The translations under genes were made by a program, and so were the position numbers. A DNA stretch of 54,614 bases from Mucilaginibacter sp. (GTDB lineage: Bacteria; Bacteroidota; Bacteroidia; Sphingobacteriales; Sphingobacteriaceae): assembly GCA_028287975.1 (NCBI GenBank), contig JAQBOP010000270.1:1-54614 (forward strand). Direction: 5' to 3'. This document shows, in pieces, positions 28,497-36,514 of the stretch (its first letter is position 1; each line of letters opens with the position of its first letter). A model generated the notes under the pieces. The model was not told the DNA's origin and searched no databases. It saw only the letters and a list, made by a program, of their open reading frames with translations.

Positions 28497-28965
28497 TATT
28501 GCCGATGAGTTTTTTTTAGCATTTATTTCTGCACTACAGCGGCATGAAGTAAGATATATGCTTATCGGAGGAATGGCTGTGAATTTTCATGGAGTAATTC
28601 GCAATACTCAGGATATGGATATTTGGCTTGCGCCGACAAATAATAATAGAGATCGGTTCTATTATGTGTTGCTTGATTTGGGTTATACCGAAAAAGAAGT
28701 ATCGGATTACAAAAACGAAGATTTTACCACCTTTTTCAAATGTTCCATTGGTGAGCAACCTCATACCATCGATTGTTTGACCTTTGTGCATCACAACGTA
28801 GATTTTGATCAGGCAGAAAAGTGCATGATAATTCATGATATAGGAGAGGGCATCATACTTAATGTTGTCAACTACGATTTCTTGCGCAAAATGAAAATAT
28901 TGACTCATCGCCCACAAGATTGGGCTGACGTGGCTCGCTTGGACGAATTAAATAAGAAAAGTTAA
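28486..28965 (+). CDS. Nucleotidyltransferase-like protein (DUF6036/AbiEii-like)
   Basis: YMLIGGMAVNFHGVIRNTQDMDIWL motif. Confidence 0.75.
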   Translation: MSLDIADEFFLAFISALQRHEVRYMLIGGMAVNFHGVIRNTQDMDIWLAPTNNNRDRFYYVLLDLGYTEKEVSDYKNEDFTTFFKCSIGEQPHTIDCLTFVHHNVDFDQAEKCMIIHDIGEGIILNVVNYDFLRKMKILTHRPQDWADVARLDELNKKS

Positions 28966-28967
28966 GC

Positions 28968-29846
28968 TTATACCTTCGCCCCCAACCAAAACCGCCAAGC
29001 CCAGCGGGTTAAAGTGTTGAAACCTTTCCAACTCTCAACAAACTCAATAATATCGTCAAGACATTTATCGGCAAATTTTTGCTTGAAGTTTTTTGAAGCG
29101 AGTTTGTAGGCTTCATTGGGATTTTCAAGGCCGATGCGCTCATATATTTCGCGCTTTACATACATGGTACGAACAAACAGGATATTGAACAGGATAACAT
29201 AGCTATATAGTGTCCGCTTGACATATCCTGCCTTTGCAGAATAGGTTTTTAACAAACTTTTGGTAAATAGTATATGCCGGCCTTCTTCAATATTATGTAG
29301 GTCGAACATTTTTTTGAGTACCGGGTAAATATTAGGCGATTTGCGGGCGTGGTTGCCATAAACGTCTGTCACCAACTCTACAGATACACTCCCCATAAAC
29401 AGGTAATCGGCAGGTAAATATTTGTTGCTAAACTCGCCGAAAAACTTATGCGCGCGGCTTTGTTTGATGGGCTTGCCGCCTAATTTTGCAATTGCCTGCG
29501 CAAACATTTCCTGGTGCCTGAATTCCTCTATCAGCTCGCGCAACAAAAACTGATGTTCCACATTATCAGCCGGTAAGGTAATGAGGTGGCGGGTCATGAA
29601 TACACAAAACAGGCATTCTCCCCATGCGTAGGATGCAATAACCTGCACCAATTCGTGCCTGCCCAGTTCAAGCTTTTGGGTTTGGGTGAGCGTGTCGTAA
29701 ATCTCAAGGCCCTGCAGGGATGTTAATATTTCGGGCAAAAAGATATCATCTGGTTCAGGTTCCAATTGCCAGGGGATGTACGTCTCAGGCATCAGAGGGC
29801 GTTCCCTGCTGATCTTTATTAACCGCTCTATTTCCTTAACATCCAT
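28968..29846 (-). CDS. AurF-like diiron oxygenase family protein
   Basis: Spaced helical E/H motifs: ASYAWGECLF, LLRELIEEFRHQEMFAQAI, VSVELVTDVYGNHA, HNIEEGRHILF. Confidence 0.75.
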   Translation of the reverse strand: MDVKEIERLIKISRERPLMPETYIPWQLEPEPDDIFLPEILTSLQGLEIYDTLTQTQKLELGRHELVQVIASYAWGECLFCVFMTRHLITLPADNVEHQFLLRELIEEFRHQEMFAQAIAKLGGKPIKQSRAHKFFGEFSNKYLPADYLFMGSVSVELVTDVYGNHARKSPNIYPVLKKMFDLHNIEEGRHILFTKSLLKTYSAKAGYVKRTLYSYVILFNILFVRTMYVKREIYERIGLENPNEAYKLASKNFKQKFADKCLDDIIEFVESWKGFNTLTRWAWRFWLGAKV

Positions 29847-29946
29847 ACAATAAAGATACGTGGTATTTGGGCAAAACGTTGCTCGTTTGTTGTTGATTAT
29901 TGCAGAAACGCGTCACTTTCCGTCAGTTTTTTGCACATAAATGCAG

Positions 29947-30360
29947 TTATTCTGCAATGATCTTCACATCAATATTACCACGTGTTGCTTTCGAGTACGG
30001 ACAACCCTTGTGCGCTGCATCTGCAATTTTTTGCGCTTGCGCTATCGGTATGCCGGGTATGTGTACATGCAACTCTGCGGATAGCGCATAACTGGTTTCG
30101 CTTTCCTGGTTGAAGCCGATATGCACGTCGACGGTCGCTTCGCTGACATCAACGCCGTCTCTTTTACCAACGGAGCCGATAGCGCTTAAATAACAACTTC
30201 CCCAGGCACCGGCAAATAACAGTTCGGGATTGGCATAGCCATCCACGCCGCCCATAGCTTTAGGAGCGCGCAGATCCATGTCTATAATTCCTTCTGATGA
30301 TTTGATATGACCATCGCGGCCGCCCTTTGCGGTAACAATGGCGGTATATAATTTTTTCAT
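29947..30360 (-). CDS. OsmC/Ohr family organic hydroperoxide resistance protein
   Basis: NPELLFAGAWGSCYLSAI and GCPYSKATRGNIDVKI two-Cys motifs. Confidence 0.92.
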   Translation of the reverse strand: MKKLYTAIVTAKGGRDGHIKSSEGIIDMDLRAPKAMGGVDGYANPELLFAGAWGSCYLSAIGSVGKRDGVDVSEATVDVHIGFNQESETSYALSAELHVHIPGIPIAQAQKIADAAHKGCPYSKATRGNIDVKIIAE

Positions 30361-30766
30361 GGTTGATAGTTTGTCTTTTTATAACCCTGCATATAAAATA
30401 ATGTTTGGTAGAATGCTTGTAGCCGGGTTTGATACGCTCAATAATTTTGATGAGACGAGCTAAACAATTTTTTAATCCCCGCAGGAATAAATTATATTTA
30501 TGCAGATGGAATAACAGAGAAAATTTAGCAAAAAGTAAATTTTACGCTTTTTTTGACTTTTACTTTTTTTAAAAATTAACTGTCTGTGTTGAGAAGTACA
30601 AATGTTAATAAGTACGATCAAAAGAATAGGCAGCATAATAAAAGTAATTGAAGAATGAATGTAAACTTCTGTTTATGTGTTATAAAGCATTTGTGGGCCT
30701 TATGAAATAAAATGTTAATAACTATTGATTTAATGTTAACAAACCGTTAATAAAAACCAGCAAAAA

Positions 30767-30773
30767 TATTTTG
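30767..30773 (+). promoter_or_regulatory. Promoter-like -7 box of ncRNA copy 1
   Basis: GTTAATAAAAACCAGCAAAAATATTTTG conserved with copy 2; TATTTTG resembles the Bacteroidota -7 element. Confidence 0.55.
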
Positions 30774-30779
30774 GAAATC

Positions 30780-31151
30780 GGCATGATGTCCCGATATTGA
30801 AATCATCAAGAACGACGTACTTTGACAGCCTTACAGGAATAACAAAAATTGAATCGGGCAAATCTTCGGAAGCGCTAAAGATCAAGGGAAAGCCTGAATT
30901 GCACAAAACAGAAACAGCGCAAGCAACAGAAACGCAGTGTTAATTAAACGGGCATTATCAGAAACTGTTAATTTTTACGGAGAGCGACAGCAGAACATAA
31001 TGACTTTGAAGTAACCGGAACCCGCGAGGAGGAAGGCAAGATCGAGTCGGTCATTTTACACAAAACTTGATGCTTTACGCCAGACTACGGTCAGGCATAG
31101 AGTTGAAAACGGGAGATCAAATCGAAAGACGCGGCTCCCGTTTTTGTTTTT
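30780..31151 (+). ncRNA. Structured ncRNA candidate, copy 1
   Basis: No credible long ORF; homologous to 32832-33207; CCCGAT/ATCGGG, AATGAC/GTCATT and TTACGCC/GGCATAG helices; ends in AACGGGAG...CTCCCGTTTTTGTTTTT. Confidence 0.8.
31108..31151 (+). terminator. Rho-independent terminator of ncRNA copy 1
   Basis: AACGGGAG (31108-31115) / CTCCCGTT (31135-31142) followed by U tract. Confidence 0.9.
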
Positions 31152-31315
31152 ACTACTCATGCCGAATTTATGCCGGCATCCCACACGCTTAGTAAATTCC
31201 GCTAAAAAGCGATACTAATATTTTCCTGTTTGATACTATCCCGGTTAGACACCAATGCATTTTTTTTATAATTTGCGCCGCATTTAATGCATAGTCTGTA
31301 TATCCAATTTTATTA

Positions 31316-32422
31316 ATGAATAATAATGAGCTGGCCACCAAGCCGCACTACCCCATATTAGACGGCCTTCGCGGTGTCGCGGCCATCATCGTTGTAACAT
31401 TTCACCTGTGCGAGCCATTGTCAACCAGTAATTTAGATAAACTTGTTAATCACGGTTACCTGGCTGTCGACTTTTTCTTTTTATTATCAGGTTTTGTGAT
31501 GGGCTATGCTTATGACGACCGCTGGCATAAAATGACAGTCGGCAGTTTTTTCAGACGCCGTATTGAACGTCTTCAACCAATGGTGGTTTTAGGGATGACC
31601 ATGGGCGCTATCGGGTTCTATTTTACGGATTCTACGCTATGGCCGCTCATTCATACTATCCCTGCCTGGAAGATGCTGCTGGTGCTGCTGATCGGTTATA
31701 CTATCCTGCCTGTGCCATTATCGCTTGATATACGTGGCTGGGAAGAGATGCACCCCCTGAATAGCGTGGGGTGGTCATTGTTCTTTGAGTACATTGCCAA
31801 TATTCTTTATGCTGTCTGGATCAGGAAATTTTCCAAAACGGCATTGTGTATCTTAGTCGGCATCGCTGCTATCGTGCTGGCACACCTGGCAATCACAAAC
31901 GGCGACGTTAGTGGTGGCTGGACACTGAATGTGCCACAGGTACGCATTGGGCTCACCCGTGTAATGTACCCTTTTTTTGCAGGCCTGTTACTGTCGCGTT
32001 TAGCAAAGCCGACCCAAATTAAAAACGCCTTTTTATGGTGCAGCCTTTTAATAGTTATTATACTTTATATGCCGCGGATTGGCGGTGCCGGGCATCTTTG
32101 GATGAACGGCATCTATGAATCTGTTTGTATCATCATCGTTTTCCCACTTATCGTCTACATCGGCGCAAGCGGCGTAATGAAAACGCAAAGAGAGAACAGG
32201 ATTTGCAAATTTTTAGGTGAGATATCCTATCCGCTTTACCTGGTACATTATCCGCTGGTTTATTTTTACGTCGCCTGGATCAGCAACCATAAAGGCGTAA
32301 CCATTGTGCAGGTGTGGCCTTACGCGTTACTTGTTTTCACAGGAGCCATTGTTTTGGCCTATGCCGCATTGAAATGGTATGATGAGCCGGTTAGGAAATG
32401 GTTGCGGAAAAAGCTCGGGTAG
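31316..32422 (+). CDS. Acyltransferase 3 family membrane protein
   Basis: YPILDGLRGVAAIIVVTFHL, YLAVDFFFLLSGFVMGYAY, ISYPLYLVHYPL. Confidence 0.93.
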   Translation: MNNNELATKPHYPILDGLRGVAAIIVVTFHLCEPLSTSNLDKLVNHGYLAVDFFFLLSGFVMGYAYDDRWHKMTVGSFFRRRIERLQPMVVLGMTMGAIGFYFTDSTLWPLIHTIPAWKMLLVLLIGYTILPVPLSLDIRGWEEMHPLNSVGWSLFFEYIANILYAVWIRKFSKTALCILVGIAAIVLAHLAITNGDVSGGWTLNVPQVRIGLTRVMYPFFAGLLLSRLAKPTQIKNAFLWCSLLIVIILYMPRIGGAGHLWMNGIYESVCIIIVFPLIVYIGASGVMKTQRENRICKFLGEISYPLYLVHYPLVYFYVAWISNHKGVTIVQVWPYALLVFTGAIVLAYAALKWYDEPVRKWLRKKLG

Positions 32423-32440
32423 GATCGGAATGAATTACTT

Positions 32441-32517
32441 GGGTGTCACCCTGAGGCACTCGAAGGGTGAGCGTAAGGCCTTTCCACGCATGCTTCGAGC
32501 GCCTCAGCATGACACCC
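32441..32517. repeat. Palindromic intergenic repeat
   Basis: GGGTGTCACCCTGAGGCACTCGAAG...CTTCGAGCGCCTCAGCATGACACCC with central AAGGCCTTT. Confidence 0.8.
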
Positions 32518-32818
32518 GTCACACTATCGATTTGGTTTGTAAATCAGCTAACAAACAGGCGCCAATTTTATAATAAATCCGTCCAAAACCATTTTCTACG
32601 CGTTTTCCACCCCGCAAAAATTCAAAAATAGCTTATCAACTGTGAATAAGCCGGTTGTGAATAACCCCAAAATCAGGATGAGTCATTAATCCATTGATTT
32701 ATAATGTCCTGTGTGAAATGGCATTTGTTTAAATAAAATCCCGACGATAAAGTCTAAATCAAAGTGTTTAAAACCATTCTTTTTCTGTTCAAAACAGGTT
32801 AATAAAAATCATTAAAAA

Positions 32819-32825
32819 TATTTTG
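32819..32825 (+). promoter_or_regulatory. Promoter-like -7 box of ncRNA copy 2
   Basis: GTTAATAAAAATCATTAAAAATATTTTG; same 17-base offset to the CCCGAT helix as copy 1. Confidence 0.55.
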
Positions 32826-32831
32826 CAAATC

Positions 32832-33207
32832 AGGCAGTTGTCCCGATATTGAAATCATCAAGAACGACGTACTTTGACAGCCTTACAGGAACAACAGAAA
32901 GTGAATCGGGCAAATCTTCGGAAGCGCTAAAGATCACGGGACTGCCTGAGTTACACCAAACAGAAACTGCGCAAGCGACGGAAACGCAGTGTTAACTAAA
33001 GATAGGGTATTACAGAAGCTGCTGATTTTTACGGAGAACAACAGCCTAACTAATGACTTTGACGCAACCACACCCCGCAAGGGACACGGCCAGGGCGAGT
33101 CGGTCATCTTACAGAAAGTTTGATGCTTTATGAAAAACTACGGTTGGTCATAAGGTAAGAAACGGGAGATCCAAATCGCAAGAAGAGGGCTCCCGTTTTT
33201 GTTTTTA
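32832..33207 (+). ncRNA. Structured ncRNA candidate, copy 2
   Basis: Homologous to 30780-31151; CCCGAT/ATCGGG, ACTGCG/CGCAGT, ATGAC/GTCAT, TTATGA/TCATAA helices; terminator AACGGGAG...CTCCCGTTTTTGTTTTT. Confidence 0.8.
33161..33207 (+). terminator. Rho-independent terminator of ncRNA copy 2
   Basis: AACGGGAG (33161-33168) / CTCCCGTT (33190-33197) plus U tract. Confidence 0.9.
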
Positions 33208-33329
33208 TCAGTGATGCACACTGGCTTTTAGAATAGGATAATCTCTTTATCTATCTAAAGTAATATTTTTTCATGCTTCATATCAATCAAAATTTTCCAG
33301 ATATTTGTTGTAACACATATTTTAATATC

Positions 33330-34343
33330 ATGGAAATCGGGATAGATAGTTTTGCCGCCGCTAATGTTAAAAATACTACCAATAATAGCGACGCCCTTGT
33401 GCAGTTGCTGGAGAGGATGGAACATGCGGACAAGGTTGGCCTGGATGTGTTCGGCATTGGCGAACATCATCGCAAAGAATTTTTAGATTCGGCACCAACC
33501 ATGATCCTTGCCGCCGCTGCTGCACGTACCAAACGCATCATTTTAACCAGCGCGGTTACCGTATTAAGTGCTGCCGACCCGGTGCGCGTATTTCAAAACT
33601 TCGCTACGCTTGACCTGATCTCGCAGGGCCGGGCAGAGATGGTAGTGGGCCGTGGTTCGTTTACAGAAGCATTCCCTTTATTCGGTCTTAACCTGCACCA
33701 TTATGACGAAGTGTTCTCTGAAAAGCTTGACCTTCTGCTCAATATCCGCGATAACGAATCTGTAACCTGGTCGGGCAAGTTCAGGCCGGCGCTAAATAAC
33801 CTGGCTATTTATCCGCGGCCGTTGCAAGATCCATTGCCTGTATGGATAGGCGTAGGTGGCACGCCTGCATCATTTGTACGCGCGGGCACACTTGGGTTGC
33901 CGCTGATGGTTGCTGTAATAGGTGGCGAAACGCATCGGTTCAGGTCATTGGTCGACCTTTACCGTAATGCCGGTGCAAAGGCGGGGCATTCGCCCGAAAA
34001 ATTAAAGGTAGGCCTGCATTCGCTTGGTTATATTGCCGAAACTACAGAAAAAGCTGTTGCTGATTTTTATCCCGGCTATGCCGAAATTTTTACCCGTATA
34101 GGCCGCGAACGTGGCTGGCCGCCGGTAACCCGCCCGCATTTTGACGCGCAAAACGGCCCGACGGGCGCATATTTAGTAGGCGGCCCCGAAGAAATAGCCG
34201 AAAAGATCTTGCATCATAGCGAAGCGCTTGGCGGCATATCAAGAATTACTTTCCAGATGGATAATGCCGGCTTGTCGCATGCGCAATTACTCAATGCCAT
34301 TGAGCTGCTGGGTACAAAAGTGGCACCGTTGGTAAACAAATAA
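33330..34343 (+). CDS. LLM-class flavin-dependent oxidoreductase
   Basis: MEIGIDSFAAAN, GIGEHHRKEFLDSAPTMILAAAAARTKRI, EMVVGRGSF. Confidence 0.9.
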   Translation: MEIGIDSFAAANVKNTTNNSDALVQLLERMEHADKVGLDVFGIGEHHRKEFLDSAPTMILAAAAARTKRIILTSAVTVLSAADPVRVFQNFATLDLISQGRAEMVVGRGSFTEAFPLFGLNLHHYDEVFSEKLDLLLNIRDNESVTWSGKFRPALNNLAIYPRPLQDPLPVWIGVGGTPASFVRAGTLGLPLMVAVIGGETHRFRSLVDLYRNAGAKAGHSPEKLKVGLHSLGYIAETTEKAVADFYPGYAEIFTRIGRERGWPPVTRPHFDAQNGPTGAYLVGGPEEIAEKILHHSEALGGISRITFQMDNAGLSHAQLLNAIELLGTKVAPLVNK

Positions 34344-34347
34344 ATAT

Positions 34348-34959
34348 TTAAAGGGCTTTTAAGCGATCCATAACAATGGTCAATTTCATTGGCGTAGTAT
34401 CTTTAGCAGATTTGAATAGATTAATATAACTTGTAATGTTATTATTGTCTTTGGTATTAAGTTTCTCAATCGTGGCAAAATCATACCGTTTTTTTACCAT
34501 TCTGTCAGCTTTGTAGTGAAATTTTATCGTGTCATGTTGAATTTCATAAGTGCCTTCCAACTTATCAATCCCAAAACAAATTTCTTGCAGATAAAATTTA
34601 TTGCGCGTTTTTAATTTCAGGGTAATGGTACAACTGGCCACGCCTTTTCTGTTGGCAATTAAAAGGTCTTTACCTTCCAATTTATCAAAATCAACTAATC
34701 CATATGGCCTGAAAACAATTAAACTTAATAAAACAGCCATAATTATTATGATATATAATCTTTCAGTGTTTTTTCGCTTTTCCTTTATAGCTAAATAAAT
34801 CTGAAATATCATGTGTATTGCAAGAGCTACAAAACATATGATCACTAAAGAAAAGGCTGGAATGGCCCAAATACCCAATTGGCCTTCCCAATAATAAGTA
34901 GTATTTAGAAGTATGAAAAGTAGGATGGTAATAAAAAGCGCAGGTTTTATTTTAGGCAT
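34348..34959 (-). CDS. Hypothetical membrane protein
   Basis: Three hydrophobic segments; start at MPKIKPALFITILLF preferred. Confidence 0.6.
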   Translation of the reverse strand: MPKIKPALFITILLFILLNTTYYWEGQLGIWAIPAFSLVIICFVALAIHMIFQIYLAIKEKRKNTERLYIIIIMAVLLSLIVFRPYGLVDFDKLEGKDLLIANRKGVASCTITLKLKTRNKFYLQEICFGIDKLEGTYEIQHDTIKFHYKADRMVKKRYDFATIEKLNTKDNNNITSYINLFKSAKDTTPMKLTIVMDRLKAL

Positions 34960-35046
34960 ACATTCAACAAGGTTTGTGCTAAATATAAACACTATGCGGC
35001 ACATTTCCCTTTTCTGCCATTTTTAAATTCCCTAATTTAGTGGCTT

Positions 35047-36396
35047 ATGCAAAAGGACGATAAAAGCAGGCCGAACGGGAGAAAGAAAATATTTGTTTTA
35101 GATACCTCAGTGATCTTGTATGATCATAACGCTTTTGAGAATTTCCAGGAGCACGATGTGGCCATACCTATACAAGTGCTCGAAGAGCTGGATAACATGA
35201 AAAGCGGTAACGATACCCGCAATTTTGAGGCACGCAGCTTTATCCGGCTGATCGATGATATTTCGCGCAAAAAGCTGGTGAACAAATGGCATCCGCTAAA
35301 TGGTAAGGACAAAGGCAGCTTTAAAGTTGTGATCGATACAAAAACCACGGGTGTTGACGCCGAAGCTATTTTTGGGTCGGACAAGGTGGATCACCGCATC
35401 CTGAACGCCGCTTTGGGTCTACAGGAAGAAAATCCGGATAAGAAGATAGTGCTGGTATCAAAAGATATCTGCCTGCGTTTAAAAGCAAAAGCATTGAGCT
35501 TACATGCCGAGGATTATGAAACCGGCAAGGTTAAAAACCTGGATGAGCTGTACAGCGGTAAAACCGTTTTAACCGTAACTGATAAACAAATTACCCAGCT
35601 AAATAAACAGGACACCTTACCTGCCGATGGGCTGGCGCTAAATGCAGACACAGCCAATCACTTTTATATTCTTGAAAGTAAAAAAAACACGGCATCAGGC
35701 TTTTACAACAGCCAGACCGGGCAGCTTGAAAGAATAACCGAGCAGCCTATATTTAATATCTATCCCAAAAATTTAGAACAGGCTTTTGCTATACACGCAT
35801 TGCTAAACCCGGATATTAAACTGGTGACCATACAGGGCAACGCCGGGACAGGTAAAACCTTACTGGCATTGGCTGGCGCGTTGGAACAGCGCAAATATTA
35901 CCGCCAGATCTACGTTACCCGCCCGATAGTGCCGCTGAGCAATAAAGATATTGGCTTTTTACCCGGTGATGTAAAATCAAAGATCGACCCGTACATGGCA
36001 CCGATATGGGACAACCTGAAATTTATTAAAGATCAGTTTGTCGATGACGAAAAAATGCAGGCCAAATTGGACGAACTGGTTACTAACGATAAGATCTCTA
36101 TCGCGCCGTTAGCTTTTATCCGTGGCCGTACGTTAAGCAAAATCTTTTTTATTGTGGACGAAGCACAGAATCTTACCCCGCATGAGATCAAAACTATCAT
36201 ATCCCGCGCAGGCGAAAACAGCAAGTTTGTTTTTACCGGCGATATTTACCAGATAGATACACCATATCTTGATGCCGAAAGTAACGGATTATCTTACCTG
36301 ATTGACAGGGCAAAGGGCCACCCGCTTTACGCGCACATTACCCTGCAAAAAGGTGAGCGGAGCGAGCTGGCTAACTTGGCTACAGAGTTGTTATAA
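35047..36396 (+). CDS. PIN-PhoH fusion ATPase
   Basis: N-terminal PIN (FVLDTSVILYDHNAF), GNAGTGKTLLALA, FIRGRTLSKIFFIVDEAQNLTPHEIKTIISRAGENSKFVFTGD. Confidence 0.95.
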   Translation: MQKDDKSRPNGRKKIFVLDTSVILYDHNAFENFQEHDVAIPIQVLEELDNMKSGNDTRNFEARSFIRLIDDISRKKLVNKWHPLNGKDKGSFKVVIDTKTTGVDAEAIFGSDKVDHRILNAALGLQEENPDKKIVLVSKDICLRLKAKALSLHAEDYETGKVKNLDELYSGKTVLTVTDKQITQLNKQDTLPADGLALNADTANHFYILESKKNTASGFYNSQTGQLERITEQPIFNIYPKNLEQAFAIHALLNPDIKLVTIQGNAGTGKTLLALAGALEQRKYYRQIYVTRPIVPLSNKDIGFLPGDVKSKIDPYMAPIWDNLKFIKDQFVDDEKMQAKLDELVTNDKISIAPLAFIRGRTLSKIFFIVDEAQNLTPHEIKTIISRAGENSKFVFTGDIYQIDTPYLDAESNGLSYLIDRAKGHPLYAHITLQKGERSELANLATELL

Positions 36397-36407
36397 AACA
36401 GCCGATC

Positions 36408-36514
36408 AGCCCCCTCTAAATCTCCCCCGGTAGGGGAGACTTAATGTTGAAGTTCAAGCCATTTAATGAACATATTAAAAAGTCTCCCCTACCGGGGGAG
36501 ATTTAGAGGGGGCT
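36408..36514. repeat. 35-bp perfect inverted repeat between convergent genes
   Basis: AGCCCCCTCTAAATCTCCCCCGGTAGGGGAGACTT (36408-36442) / exact reverse complement (36480-36514). Confidence 0.95.

Noticed and set aside
32379-32573. 64-aa plus ORF after the acyltransferase
   Set aside because: Overlaps the acyltransferase end and translates the TGTCACCCTGAGGC repeat; no protein-like conservation visible
30780-33207. Interpreting the paired repeats as IS or MITE ends around the acyltransferase
   Set aside because: Copies are direct, not inverted, with internal helices, conserved promoter-like box and terminators; no transposase or target duplication visible
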